A DNA stretch of 64,000 bases from Gilliamella sp. ESL0405 (GCF_019469205.1 NZ_CP048265.1:2480001-2544000), one strand, 5' to 3'. Shown: positions 21,708 through 31,379, counted from the first letter of the stretch. A program made the numbers and translations. The notes: a model not told the origin generated them from the letters alone.

Positions 21708-23126
21708 ATGTCAGAAGCCATTTTTCATGGAGTTTTTTTCGAAAAATTCCTATCGATTACCTACTATCAAACATTAATTGGTATAGGGTTACTACTCATC
21801 TGTTTTTTTGCGGTGTTAAAACCATTACAAAATAAAAAAGTCAGTTTTTCAATCCGCATGTTAGCGGGGTTAATCCTTGGTGCTGTGCTTGGCTTAGGCA
21901 TTCAAGCTATGGCGGGATTCCCAACGACCCCGAAGACATGGATGCAAGAAATCGCTAATTGGTACGGTCTTTTTGGGCGGGCTTTTATCGCCTTTATTCG
22001 CATGTTGGTTATTCCGCTCATTTTTGTCTCAATTGTCAAAGTGATTATTGATTTTTCCGGCAAAAAAAACCTGCCACAAATTGCCTTCCGTGGAATTTTT
22101 TGGTTACTCTTCACCACCGCTATCGCTTGTATTGTCGGCATTATTTTAGCCAACTTATTTGAACTGGGTGAAATGAGCTCAACATCGGTACATCATGCTG
22201 AAGCTAAACAATATACCAGCATCATTGATACTTTTGTTAATCTTATTCCTAGCAATATTATTGCATCAATGGTTAAAGAAAATATTGTTGGATTAGTTAT
22301 CTTTTCAGCACTGATGGGGCTGGCAGCTAATCGCATGGAAAAGAAAAACCCTCAACCTATTGCACTATTTAAAACCTTTATCGAGGCACTATATAAAATC
22401 GTCATGTCAATTGCCATGACAATCATCAAATACATGCCTTATGCGGTTGTTGCATTGCTGGCACGTACGATTATTTCAAATGGTATTCCTGCCATTATTG
22501 AAGTCTCAAGCTTTGTCGCAGCGGTCTATATTGCAATGCTCATTATGCTTGTTGTGCATATTGCCATTGTGATGCTACACGGTATCTCACCTGTTATGTT
22601 TATTAAAAAAGCACTGGGCACATGGCTGTTAGCTTTTACCAGTCGCTCATCGGTTGGCACTTTACCGATGACGATCTCAACGTTAACCGTGCGAATGGGT
22701 GTAAATAGTGGTACAGCTAACTTAGTTGGCTCGCTTGGCAGTACTATGGGGATGAACGGTTGTGCCGGCTTTTTCCCGGCGCTACTGGCGGTCATGGTGG
22801 CGCATATGGTAGGAATCGACACCAATTTTCAATTTTACATCATGTTAGTGATTGTTGTAGTCATTGGCTCAATTGGTATTGCCGGTATTCCAGGCACAGC
22901 AACGGTTGCTGCAACAGTGGTTTTATCCGGCATGGGTATGGCGCAGCACTTTGCACTTATCGGTATGGTACTGGCTGTTGATCCAATTATTGATATGGCA
23001 CGGACTTTAGCCAACGTATCGGGCGCTATGACAGCGGCTGTGGCAACCGACCGTGAGGTGGGAACAATGGATATGGACGTGTTTAACGATCCTAATGTCA
23101 TACTGGACAATGATAATTCCGCCTAA
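21708..23126 (+). CDS. tcyP: DAACS family cystine/dicarboxylate symporter, TcyP-like
   Basis: A 472-residue cation-coupled symporter of the dicarboxylate/amino acid:cation family. It has eight or so hydrophobic helices, a Ser-rich reentrant segment (SRSSVGTLPMTISTL near residue 310) and the NMDGTAL-region equivalent MGMNGCAGFFPALLAVM. The overall shape and the N-terminus resemble the E. coli cystine importer TcyP (YdjN) more than the glutamate carrier GltP. GGAGG lies five bases before the ATG. The upstream thiol-type flavoprotein fits cystine uptake followed by reduction, but that link is inferred. Confidence 0.72.
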   Translation: MSEAIFHGVFFEKFLSITYYQTLIGIGLLLICFFAVLKPLQNKKVSFSIRMLAGLILGAVLGLGIQAMAGFPTTPKTWMQEIANWYGLFGRAFIAFIRMLVIPLIFVSIVKVIIDFSGKKNLPQIAFRGIFWLLFTTAIACIVGIILANLFELGEMSSTSVHHAEAKQYTSIIDTFVNLIPSNIIASMVKENIVGLVIFSALMGLAANRMEKKNPQPIALFKTFIEALYKIVMSIAMTIIKYMPYAVVALLARTIISNGIPAIIEVSSFVAAVYIAMLIMLVVHIAIVMLHGISPVMFIKKALGTWLLAFTSRSSVGTLPMTISTLTVRMGVNSGTANLVGSLGSTMGMNGCAGFFPALLAVMVAHMVGIDTNFQFYIMLVIVVVIGSIGIAGIPGTATVAATVVLSGMGMAQHFALIGMVLAVDPIIDMARTLANVSGAMTAAVATDREVGTMDMDVFNDPNVILDNDNSA

Positions 23127-23141
23127 TTAAACGTAAGCCAC

Positions 23142-23172
23142 AAAAAAGGACGCCACGTTGCGTCCTTTTTTT
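23142..23172. terminator. Bidirectional terminator between symporter and galU
   Basis: AAAAAAGGACGC (23142-23153) pairs perfectly with GCGTCCTTTTTT (23160-23171) around a CACGTT loop, giving T-runs on both strands. It serves the convergent symporter gene and galU. Confidence 0.9.
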
Positions 23173-23208
23173 GGTTGTTACGCTCGTAACAACAGTCGTA
23201 TTAGGAGA

Positions 23209-24123
23209 TTAAAGCGTTTTTAACCAAGCTTTCACATCATCACCCAAACTTTTATGACGCATTGCGTATTGCACAAATGTTTGGACATAACCCAATTTAT
23301 TACCACAATCGTGGCTACGACCTTTAATGCAATAAGCATCAACCGGCTCTTCTTCAAGTAACATTGCGATAGCGTCAGTTAATTGAATTTCTCCGCCTGC
23401 ACCTAATGGCGTTTTCGCAAGCAACGGCCAAATTTTTTCAGATAAAACATAGCGTCCAACAACAGATTGATTGGAAGGCGCTTCTTCAATTGAAGGTTTT
23501 TCAACCACACTATACATTTGGGTAACATTACCGGCAGATAGCGCTTCACCACGACAATCAACAATACCGTAAGATGAAACCAACTCTTTAGGTACCGGCT
23601 CAACCATAATTTGACTGTGCTTTGTTTCATGATAGTTTTTGATCATCGCCGCTAAATTATCGGTGGCAAGATCACTGTCATACTCATCAATAATCACATC
23701 CGGTAAAACCACGGCAAATGGCTCATTACCAACTAAAGGATACGCACACATTACCGCATGCCCTAGCCCTTTAGCTAAACCTTGTCGAACACTGGCAATG
23801 GTCACATGTTTAGGTAGAATGCTTTGCACCTCTTGCAATAATTGACGTTTAACCCGAGCTTCTAGCATCGCTTCTAATTCAAAACTGGTATCAAAATGGT
23901 TTTCAATCGAGTTTTTAGAAGAGTGGGTAACAAAAATAATTTCGGTAATACCAGCAGCAATACACTCTTTTACGACATACTGAATAAGAGGCTTATCAAC
24001 CACCGGCAACATCTCTTTTGGAATTGCCTTGGTTGCAGGTAACATTCGCGTACCTAAACCGGCAACCGGAACAACTGCTTTTTTCACTTTTCCATTTAAA
24101 GAAGATTCAAAGTTTAATGACAT
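23209..24123 (-). CDS. galU: UTP-glucose-1-phosphate uridylyltransferase
   Basis: Makes UDP-glucose from UTP and glucose 1-phosphate for galactose use and envelope polysaccharides. The 304-residue protein has the nucleotidyltransferase signature [20 protein letters not shown] near residue 23. The catalytic region [20 protein letters not shown] and [10 protein letters not shown] are present. It is monocistronic. Confidence 0.97.
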   Translation of the reverse strand: MSLNFESSLNGKVKKAVVPVAGLGTRMLPATKAIPKEMLPVVDKPLIQYVVKECIAAGITEIIFVTHSSKNSIENHFDTSFELEAMLEARVKRQLLQEVQSILPKHVTIASVRQGLAKGLGHAVMCAYPLVGNEPFAVVLPDVIIDEYDSDLATDNLAAMIKNYHETKHSQIMVEPVPKELVSSYGIVDCRGEALSAGNVTQMYSVVEKPSIEEAPSNQSVVGRYVLSEKIWPLLAKTPLGAGGEIQLTDAIAMLLEEEPVDAYCIKGRSHDCGNKLGYVQTFVQYAMRHKSLGDDVKAWLKTL

Positions 24124-24464
24124 TTTATTTCCTTAAAAACAAATTAACTAACAATACCGTTAATGCTTGGTACACAACCGCTACGATTAACTAAGGCATG
24201 TTTAACACGTATAAACTTTAGCATATAAGCTATCGAGATACACGCACCAACAACACTTCTTACTAAACTTTTATATTTTTTCTGACTGACTTAATTTACT
24301 CACTAATCGATATAATGATAAAACAATCTTTATACTATTTCGATAACAATCAATTTATTATTTATAGCTAAAAACAGATAGATTAAAAATGCACCACATT
24401 CCAAACGTTAACATCCATAAATCCAGCCCATTTTATTTCGCTTTGCTGACATTGTGCATTGAGC
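24124..24464. other. Intergenic region upstream of galU
   Basis: A 341-bp AT-rich gap that must contain the galU promoter and the end of the lipoprotein gene. I see no open reading frame, strong hairpin or repeat in it. Confidence 0.5.
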
Positions 24465-24968
24465 TTACTGAATAATTGAAACTTCCGGTGAAACAATGAG
24501 CTTTGGATTGTCACTATCTTCAGCTAAAGAATCAATCACGATATAAATAATTTGGCAATTTTGTAAAATGGCTTCCCTTGCCACAAATTTTGCTTTACGG
24601 TCACGTGCTGCTCGTTGCGCAGGGCTAATGTAGAGATCATCATAGCCATCATCATACAAAGATGCTCTTTCTAATAAACTTGGTGCCCGCCAAAATGTCT
24701 CTTTAGGATAATGACGAACGATAATATTACCGGTTAATTTACCTTTCATCCCGGCATAAGTTGCCGATAAGTGCCGACTGGATCGGCTAGGTGCGATATT
24801 GATGTGCTGATAACTGGTGATATTGGAAGAAAGTGGATTTAATTGAAATTGAATCTGATTAAGCGTGGCATAATGGCAGTTTTCCATAGTTAAAGGTGCA
24901 GTTCGAAAATTTAACGAACCGCACCCAACCAAAAAAAATAAACTAATACAAATAAGTATAAATCGCAT
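24465..24968 (-). CDS. Putative lipoprotein of unknown function
   Basis: I do not recognise this 167-residue protein. Residues 1-15 are a short lipoprotein signal ending in the lipobox LVGC (Cys16), so the mature protein should be lipid-anchored at the envelope. The mature part is mixed, with a tyrosine/aspartate-rich patch (ASLYDDGYDDLYISPAQR) and a C-terminal hydrophobic strand (NCQIIYIVIDSLAE). It lies between galU and the entericidin-like gene on the same strand. Confidence 0.7.
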   Translation of the reverse strand: MRFILICISLFFLVGCGSLNFRTAPLTMENCHYATLNQIQFQLNPLSSNITSYQHINIAPSRSSRHLSATYAGMKGKLTGNIIVRHYPKETFWRAPSLLERASLYDDGYDDLYISPAQRAARDRKAKFVAREAILQNCQIIYIVIDSLAEDSDNPKLIVSPEVSIIQ

Positions 24969-25024
24969 TTTTACGTATTATTTTTATAAATATGGGTTAT
25001 TTATAAAAATGGTTATCATCCTAA

Positions 25025-25174
25025 TTATAATTTATCGCTTACCGATTCAGCAGTATTTGTAATCGCTTTACCGCCTGATTGAACATCTTTACCAACACCA
25101 CTAAATGTATTACATCCAGTTACCAGCGTTGTCATGACAATCCCTAACACCAAAATTAATATTTTATGGAACAT
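25025..25174 (-). CDS. Entericidin-like small lipoprotein
   Basis: A 49-residue reading frame with a strong ribosome-binding site (AGAGGAG nine bases before the ATG). It has a hydrophobic signal (MFHKILILVLGIVMTTLVTG) and a lipobox ending at Cys21. The short mature tail NTFSGVGKDVQSGGKAITNT is very close to the entericidin pattern (CNTxxGxGxDxxxxGxxI). Entericidins EcnA/EcnB of E. coli act as a lipoprotein antidote/toxin pair; here only one member is visible. It lies between two minus-strand genes, the lipoprotein and the aminotransferase. Confidence 0.82.
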   Translation of the reverse strand: MFHKILILVLGIVMTTLVTGCNTFSGVGKDVQSGGKAITNTAESVSDKL

Positions 25175-25204
25175 ATTACATACTCCTCTATAATTAATAC
25201 ACGG

Positions 25205-26398
25205 TTAGTTTAAGGTAGCAAATGCCTCTGCTACGCGATGAATATTTTGGTGATTCAAACCTGCCACACACATCCTTCCACTGCCCACCAAATAAACAGC
25301 AAAATTATCTTTTAAATGTGTGACTTGTGCTGCTGAAAATCCGGTATAACTAAACATGCCACGCTGTTTGACTAAATAATCAAAATTTTGATTAGGCGCC
25401 GCTGTTTTCAGTAATTGAACTAAAGTTGAACGCATAGTCACAATACGTTTACGCATTGACTCGACTTCGTCAAACCATTGTGCTTTAAGCGCATCATTAT
25501 TTAATACGTAAGCCACTAACTGCGCACCATAGGCCGCAGGACTAGAATAATTTCGACGTACGGTCGCTTGAAGTTGACCAAGTACACGATTTGCTACTTC
25601 ACTATTATCACATAAAACAGATAGTCCACCAACTCGCTCGCCATATAACGAAAATGTTTTGGAAAATGAGTTACTTACAAAACCACATAAACCAACTTCT
25701 GCGGCTTTTCTAATGGCATAACTGTCATCTTCGATACTCTCGCCAAAGCCTTGATAAGCAATATCCATAAAAGGAATAAGATCACGAGCACGTAAAACAT
25801 CTATCACCGTATCCCACTGCGCTTTAGTCAAATCTGCGCCGGTCGGATTATGACAACACGGATGCAGCAATACAATGCTTTTAGCCGGTAACTGATTTAA
25901 TGTTTCAAGCATTGCATCAAAATTTACCCCACAAGTTTCAGAATCAAAATAGGGATATTTATTAACCTTAAAGCCTGCCCCGCTAAAAATAGCAATATGA
26001 TTTTCCCAGGTAGGATCGCTCACCCAAACTTGCGAATCTGGAAAATAGCGAAATAAAAAATCGGCACCGACTTTAAGCGCTCCTGATCCACCTAATGTTT
26101 GAATAGTTGCAATTCGTTTATCTTTATAGGCACTGTGCGTTTGACCAAATAATAACTTTTGAATTGCTTGACAATATTCCGGCATTCCACTCATTGGTAG
26201 GTATAACTGCGCACCTTGATTATGGTGATAAACATAATCACGAGCAGTCTTAACGCACTGTAATTGAGGTACCACACTATTATCATCATAATAATAACCG
26301 ATACTTAAGTTAACTTTGTTTTCACGGTTATCATGATTAAACTCTGTAACTAATGATAAAATTGGATCCCCGGCATACGGCTCTACTTTCTCAAACAT
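25205..26398 (-). CDS. tyrB: Aromatic/aspartate aminotransferase, TyrB-like
   Basis: A class I PLP-dependent aminotransferase of 397 residues when started at [14 protein letters not shown], which matches the family start; a start seven codons upstream is less likely. PLP lysine motif: [16 protein letters not shown]. Substrate motifs [12 protein letters not shown] and [13 protein letters not shown] are conserved. The opening resembles TyrB more than AspC. It may transfer amino groups between glutamate and tyrosine, phenylalanine or aspartate. A second paralogue lies at 61.7 kb. Confidence 0.85.
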   Translation of the reverse strand: MFEKVEPYAGDPILSLVTEFNHDNRENKVNLSIGYYYDDNSVVPQLQCVKTARDYVYHHNQGAQLYLPMSGMPEYCQAIQKLLFGQTHSAYKDKRIATIQTLGGSGALKVGADFLFRYFPDSQVWVSDPTWENHIAIFSGAGFKVNKYPYFDSETCGVNFDAMLETLNQLPAKSIVLLHPCCHNPTGADLTKAQWDTVIDVLRARDLIPFMDIAYQGFGESIEDDSYAIRKAAEVGLCGFVSNSFSKTFSLYGERVGGLSVLCDNSEVANRVLGQLQATVRRNYSSPAAYGAQLVAYVLNNDALKAQWFDEVESMRKRIVTMRSTLVQLLKTAAPNQNFDYLVKQRGMFSYTGFSAAQVTHLKDNFAVYLVGSGRMCVAGLNHQNIHRVAEAFATLN

Positions 26399-26580
26399 AT
26401 TTGCAACCTGATTACACATAAACTGACAATCGATAATTGTAGATTATTACACCAACTTCATTGGCAATCAATCTCTAAATAGCAGTTTAACAACAAATCA
26501 TTTAATAAGATTTTAATTAATCGGGACAAGAGAATAAACATTATAATAAAGAGAAAGAAAATAACGGTTTTTCAACCGGA

Positions 26581-27114
26581 TTTTATACTCAAACACATAC
26601 ACTTTCTGAAACTTCTTGACAACAATTGGCATCTAATAATGCGATTAAATCTGTAAAATTGCCCTGTCGGTACTTACGTCTTCTTTAACTTTAGAATCTT
26701 TGGCGATTTAGCTTAGTTATTGGATAAATATTTTCAATTTAGCTTTTATACTTAAACGTATACATTTTCTGAAACTTCTTGACAAGCATTAACACCTAAT
26801 AATGAGATTAAATCTGTAAAATTGCCCTATCGGTGCTTACGTCTATTTGAACTTTGAAATCTTTGTCGATTTAGCTTAGTTATTGGATAAATATTTTCAA
26901 TTCAGATTTTATACTAAAACATATGCATTTTCTGAAACTTCTTGACAAGCATTAACACCTAATAATGAGATTATATCTGTAAATTTGCCCTGTCGGTACT
27001 TACGTCTTCTTTAACTTTGGAATCTTTGGCAATTTAGCTTAGTTAGTGGATAAATATTTTCAATTTAGCTTTTATACTTAAACGTATATATTTTCTGAAA
27101 CTTCTTGACAAGCA
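26581..27114 (+). repeat. Tandem 163-bp repeat array (array A)
   Basis: Three full 163-bp units and a partial fourth begin at 26581, 26744, 26907 and 27070, each time at TTTTATACT. Each unit starts with the dispersed motif (TTTTATACTTAAAC head, TTTCTGAAACTTCTTGACAA tail) and continues with a 119-bp AT-rich core (for example GATTTAGCTTAGTTATTGG). Units differ by scattered substitutions but not in length. 163 is not a multiple of three and no frame is kept, so it is not coding. The array fills most of the gap between the tyrB-like gene and ridA; I see nothing else in that 750-bp gap. Confidence 0.95.
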
Positions 27115-27135
27115 TTAGCACCATAACGGTGCTAA
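27115..27135 (-). terminator. Hairpin after ridA
   Basis: Perfect 8-bp stem TTAGCACC/GGTGCTAA (27115-27122, 27128-27135) with a 5-nt loop, just past the ridA stop on the minus strand and directly at the edge of the repeat array. It has no T-run. Confidence 0.45.
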
Positions 27136-27150
27136 CTGAAGTGAGATAAG

Positions 27151-27534
27151 TTACTTAGCGGCTATCACTTCTATTTCAACTTTGGCATCTTTTGGAATTC
27201 GGGCAACTTGAACACAAGAGCGAGCTGGGAAAGAGGCATTATTTTCGACGAAAAAGGCTTGATACACCTCATTAACGGCGGCAAAATCATTCATATCGGC
27301 TAAAAAGATAGTGGTTTTAACAATATCACTGACTTGATAACCGGCCGCTGTCACAATCGCTTTGACATTCGCTAAACTCTGTTTTGTTTGCTCTTTCACA
27401 CAAGCAGGCATTTCCCCGGTTGCCGGATCAAGCGGAATTTGCCCGGATGCAAATAACATATTACCTAAATTGATTGCCTGAACATATGGTCCAATCGCCG
27501 CAGGTGCTTTATCGGTATTAATTACTGTTGCCAT
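27151..27534 (-). CDS. ridA: Reactive enamine/imine deaminase RidA
   Basis: A 127-residue RidA (YjgF/YER057c/UK114) family protein. It hydrolyses reactive 2-aminoacrylate and related enamines made by PLP enzymes, protecting enzymes such as aminotransferases. The active-site Arg is in FPARSCVQVARIPKDAKVEIE, and the N-terminal TDKAPAAIGPYVQAI and FASGQIPLDPATGE motifs are intact. AAGGAGAG precedes the ATG. Confidence 0.96.
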   Translation of the reverse strand: MATVINTDKAPAAIGPYVQAINLGNMLFASGQIPLDPATGEMPACVKEQTKQSLANVKAIVTAAGYQVSDIVKTTIFLADMNDFAAVNEVYQAFFVENNASFPARSCVQVARIPKDAKVEIEVIAAK

Positions 27535-27721
27535 GTTCGATACTCTCCTTTTGATTTAACATTCAGTTAGATTGTAAAAATCTGAAATCATTCTACTTTT
27601 ATCTCTGCCCATTTCAACAGGAACACTATTGGGTGTCAAGCAAAGGGGTAACGATGATCATGGGACTTCTTTAAATTTTCTGATATGATAACCAAAATTT
27701 TTCCGTATATTGAGAGTTAAT

Positions 27722-29089
27722 ATGTTTGAGAATTTAACCGAACGTTTATCACAGACATTTCGCAATCTAAGTGGTCGTGGGCGTTTGTCTGAAGATAATA
27801 TTAAAGAAGCACTGCGTGAAGTGCGAATGGCACTGCTTGAAGCTGACGTTGCGCTACCGGTCGTCCGTGATTTTATCAATCAAGTAAAAGAAAAGGCCGT
27901 TGGATTAGATGTCAGCAAAAGCCTAACGCCGGGTCAAGAGTTTATCAAAATTGTGCAGGCTGAACTGACCGCCGCAATGGGCGAAGTCAACAGCTCGCTC
28001 AATCTGGCCACCCAACCACCTGCGGTTATTTTAATGGCAGGTTTACAAGGTGCCGGTAAAACCACCAGCGTTGCAAAATTAGCCAAATTTTTAAAAGAAA
28101 AACAGAAAAAGAAAGTATTAGTTGTTTCTGCCGACGTCTATCGTCCGGCGGCGATTAAACAGTTAGAAACGTTAGCCAAAGCTATCGATGTTGCGTTTTT
28201 CCCGTCTGATATTAAAGAAAAACCGATAAACATTGTTAACAATGCCATTTCGCATGCGAAATTACAATTTTTTGATGTGCTGATTGTCGATACTGCCGGT
28301 CGGTTACATATCGACGGTGAGATGATGGATGAAATCAAAGCCCTTCATCAAGCAATCAACCCAATTGAAACGCTATTTGTTGTCGATGCGATGACCGGGC
28401 AAGATGCCGCTAACACGGCTAAAGCCTTTAATGATGCGCTCCCTTTAACGGGTGTGATACTGACCAAAGTCGACGGTGATGCGCGTGGTGGTGCGGCATT
28501 ATCTATTCGCCACATTACCGGCAAACCGATTAAATTCTTAGGTATGGGTGAAAAAACCGATGCCTTAGAGCCATTCTATCCGGATCGCATTGCATCACGT
28601 ATTTTAGGCATGGGCGATGTTATCTCTCTGATTGAAGAGCTGCAAAATAATGTTGATCGTGAAAAAGCCGAGAAAATTGCCAAAAAGCTTAAAAAAGGCG
28701 ATAAATTTGACTTTAACGATTTCCAAGATCAGCTTAAACAGATGCGCAATATGGGCGGAATGGGCGCCATGCTGGCTAAATTGCCGGGTGTAGGTCAGCT
28801 TCCGGAGCATATCAAAGCACAAATGGATGATAAAATCACCATAAAAATGGAAGCGATTATCGGCTCAATGACATTAAAAGAGCGAGCCAATCCGGAGATC
28901 ATAAAAGGCTCACGTAAACGCCGAATCGCTGAAGGTTCCGGTACTCAAGTACAAGATGTCAACAAACTGCTTAAACAGTTTGAAGATATGCAAAAAATGA
29001 TGAAGAAGATGAAAGGCGGCGGCATGATGAAGATGATGCGCCAAATGAAAGGTCTTATGGGTGGCGGAATGGGATTACCCCGACGCTAA
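27722..29089 (+). CDS. ffh: Signal recognition particle protein Ffh
   Basis: The 54-kDa SRP GTPase that, with 4.5S RNA, delivers nascent membrane proteins to FtsY. I start it at the ATG of MFENLTERLSQTFRNL (455 residues), with GAGAG upstream. NG domain: GLQGAGKTTS (G1), DTAGRLHID (G3), TKVDGDARGG (G4). The Met-rich M domain follows from about residue 300 to a C-terminal MMKMMRQMKGLMGGGMG tail that binds signal sequences and RNA. Confidence 0.98.
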   Translation: MFENLTERLSQTFRNLSGRGRLSEDNIKEALREVRMALLEADVALPVVRDFINQVKEKAVGLDVSKSLTPGQEFIKIVQAELTAAMGEVNSSLNLATQPPAVILMAGLQGAGKTTSVAKLAKFLKEKQKKKVLVVSADVYRPAAIKQLETLAKAIDVAFFPSDIKEKPINIVNNAISHAKLQFFDVLIVDTAGRLHIDGEMMDEIKALHQAINPIETLFVVDAMTGQDAANTAKAFNDALPLTGVILTKVDGDARGGAALSIRHITGKPIKFLGMGEKTDALEPFYPDRIASRILGMGDVISLIEELQNNVDREKAEKIAKKLKKGDKFDFNDFQDQLKQMRNMGGMGAMLAKLPGVGQLPEHIKAQMDDKITIKMEAIIGSMTLKERANPEIIKGSRKRRIAEGSGTQVQDVNKLLKQFEDMQKMMKKMKGGGMMKMMRQMKGLMGGGMGLPRR

Positions 29090-29154
29090 ATTAGGCTAAT
29101 CTTATCGGCAAGCAAAAACCGCTTGCCACTCAACAATTAATCTATCTCAATTTT

Positions 29155-29190
29155 ACATCGCACTTTATTAATTTATAGTGCGATGTTTTT
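29155..29190 (+). terminator. ffh terminator
   Basis: ACATCGCACT (29155-29164) pairs with AGTGCGATGT (29177-29186) and is followed by TTTTT. It lies about 65 bp after ffh, in the convergent gap with the exporter gene. Confidence 0.8.
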
Positions 29191-29193
29191 ATT

Positions 29194-30081
29194 TTACTGC
29201 TGTTTAAGCGATTTGATTTTGGTAGGACGACTCATAGACAACACGGTACCAATTGAAGACAAGATAATCAACCCAATGGCTAACCACTGATAATGCGTTA
29301 ACTGCTCGTGTAACACAATCAATCCCGAAAAAGCGGCAAATACCGGCGAAAGGCTCATTAAAGTACTAAATGTTTGAGCAGGTAACCGTGGAAGCGCCAC
29401 CATATCTAACCCATACGGAATAGCAGACGCCAGCAACGAAACGAGAAAAATCAACGGCAAGAGCGAAATCGAAAACATCGCACTACCGCTTTGCCAAACA
29501 CCAATTGGAAATAACAGTATTGAAGCAATAATTGCGCCCAATGCCACACTTGACGAACCATGTATTGCGCCCGCTTTGCGCCCAAAAAGAATATAACATG
29601 CCCAACAAGCACCGGCAGTTAATGCCATTACTATACCGATTGGATCTAATTCGCTCGAGGCTTGATGAATAGGCAATAACATCCCCAGACCAACTACCGC
29701 AATACCCAACCAAATAAAATCAGCTAATCGCCGCCCGGAAAACATTGCCACCATAATCGGGCCGGTTAACTCAATGGCAACAGCAATTCCTAACGGAATG
29801 CGTGAGATAGCATTATAAAAACTTAAATTCATGCACCCCATTGCCAATCCGTATAAGATGATATACCGCAAAGCTTGCTTAGTTATCGCTTTGCGCCACG
29901 GCTTAAAGATCATCGCTAACATTACCGATGAAAAGGTTAAGCGCCATGCAGTCATACCTTCTGGCCCAAGAACGGGGAACAGGTATTTAGCAATAGAAGC
30001 ACTACCTTGAACCGAAATCATTGAAATAAAAATTAATAAAACTGGCCAAGATCTTTTAAACATAAATGATACCTTGTTCAA
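29194..30081 (-). CDS. rhtA: EamA/RhtA-type amino acid exporter
   Basis: A 295-residue inner-membrane exporter with ten predicted helices in two EamA halves. Several stretches match E. coli RhtA (threonine/homoserine exporter, also 295 residues), for example PLGIAVAIELTGPIMVALFS-like and AGACWACYILFGRKAGAIHG. It would export threonine, homoserine or similar amino acids; the substrate is by homology only. It is monocistronic and followed by ispB on the same strand upstream. Confidence 0.85.
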   Translation of the reverse strand: MNKVSFMFKRSWPVLLIFISMISVQGSASIAKYLFPVLGPEGMTAWRLTFSSVMLAMIFKPWRKAITKQALRYIILYGLAMGCMNLSFYNAISRIPLGIAVAIELTGPIMVAMFSGRRLADFIWLGIAVVGLGMLLPIHQASSELDPIGIVMALTAGACWACYILFGRKAGAIHGSSSVALGAIIASILLFPIGVWQSGSAMFSISLLPLIFLVSLLASAIPYGLDMVALPRLPAQTFSTLMSLSPVFAAFSGLIVLHEQLTHYQWLAIGLIILSSIGTVLSMSRPTKIKSLKQQ

Positions 30082-30235
30082 AAGGTACCGCCATTAAATA
30101 ACACACGCTGTGATAGTGTGTATAAATGACAGTACCAAAAAATAATTGATGAAAAGATTGATAACGCTGAGAAAGTAAAAGCAGTTAAATTAAATTGATA
30201 AACAGCACTTTTAAATCTTTAACGACACATAACAA

Positions 30236-31207
30236 CTAGTTATCCCTTTTAACCGATAACAACGCAAGATCCTGCAATGCTTTTTTATAAGGAGAGTCAA
30301 GTAGAATCGCAATTACATCAAATGCTTTTTTTGCCTCTTGCTGTGCCACTTCTAAGGTAAATGCCAATGAGCCGCAGGCATCCATGACCTGTAAAATACG
30401 ATCTAACAAATGGCGCCCATTACCTTGCTCAATCGCTTGACGAATCATTGCCCTGTCATCAGCATTTGGCGCATGATGCATGGCATGTAGTAATGGCAGT
30501 GTTGGTTTGCCTTCGTTTAAATCATCCCCCAAATTCTTTCCTAATTTTTGATTACTATCAGCGCTGTAATCAAGTAAATCATCAATAATTTGGAAAGCAG
30601 TGCCTAAATATTTGCCATATTGTTGTAAGGCATACTCTTGTTGCTCATTTGCCTCAGCCAACACCGCTGCCGAATGAGAAGTGGCTTCAAATAGTCGGGC
30701 TGTTTTACGATAAATCACCTCTAAATACTGCTCTTTAGTGATATTGGGATCATTGCAATTTATCAGTTGTTGTACTTCGCCTTCCGCAATGACATTTGTC
30801 GCTTCTGACATAATGGTTAACACTTTAAATGATCCAGTGCGCACCATCATTTGAAATGAGCGGGTATAGATATAGTCACCCACTAATACACTGGCGGCAT
30901 TACCAAACAGGGCGTTTGCTGTTGATTTGCCTCGTCTTAAATCGGATTCATCAACAACATCATCATGCAATAATGTTGCGGTATGAATAAATTCAATAAA
31001 CGCAGCGGTAATAATATGCTTATCACCTTGATAATTTAGTGCCTTTGCAACTAGCAAAGCAATAATTGGACGGATGCGCTTACCGCCACTGCTAATAATA
31101 TAATTGCCCAGTTGATTAATCAATGCCACATCAGAGTTAAGCTCTGCTTGGATTGCAGCATTAACTTTAACTAAGTCATCTTTTACAAGTTCAAGAATTT
31201 GATTCAT
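30236..31207 (-). CDS. ispB: Octaprenyl diphosphate synthase
   Basis: A trans-prenyltransferase that elongates farnesyl diphosphate to the side chain of ubiquinone/menaquinone. It has both Asp-rich motifs: LLHDDVVDESDLRRGK near residue 82 and IIDDLLDYSAD near 210. I start at MNQILELVKDD (323 residues, as in E. coli). Two in-frame starts 5 and 11 codons upstream are possible, and the ribosome-binding site does not decide between them. It is divergent from tonB. In E. coli ispB sits by rplU, so this context differs. Confidence 0.93.
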   Translation of the reverse strand: MNQILELVKDDLVKVNAAIQAELNSDVALINQLGNYIISSGGKRIRPIIALLVAKALNYQGDKHIITAAFIEFIHTATLLHDDVVDESDLRRGKSTANALFGNAASVLVGDYIYTRSFQMMVRTGSFKVLTIMSEATNVIAEGEVQQLINCNDPNITKEQYLEVIYRKTARLFEATSHSAAVLAEANEQQEYALQQYGKYLGTAFQIIDDLLDYSADSNQKLGKNLGDDLNEGKPTLPLLHAMHHAPNADDRAMIRQAIEQGNGRHLLDRILQVMDACGSLAFTLEVAQQEAKKAFDVIAILLDSPYKKALQDLALLSVKRDN

Positions 31208-31293
31208 TGATGGATCATTCATCCCTATAACCACTACCAATAATTACGATTTTGCTCTCTATTATCTGCTAAATATTTTTAAGCAACAAGTTA

Positions 31294-31340
31294 TTGGTAT
31301 ATCATATTTAAAAAATATGCTACAAATGATACGCATTTTC
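31294..31340 (+). promoter_or_regulatory. Predicted tonB promoter with Fur-box-like site
   Basis: TTGGTA (31294-31299) and TATGCT (31316-31321) are 16 bp apart. Immediately downstream, ACAAATGATACGCATTTTC (31322-31340) matches the 19-bp Fur consensus GATAATGATAATCATTATC at 13 positions by my count. It lies 40 bp before the tonB start. Iron repression of tonB is the norm, which supports the call. Confidence 0.5.
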
Positions 31341-31379
31341 ATTTAGAATAGCTAATTTAAGTTACAAATAAACACTGTT

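Noticed and set aside
26581-27114. CRISPR array
   Set aside because: Regular repeats, but the sequences between motifs are themselves repeated, 119 bp long, and no cas genes are near.
26616-27115. Series of promoters from the TTGACA in each motif copy
   Set aside because: No -10-like hexamer occurs at 16-18 bp spacing after TTGACA in either array type.
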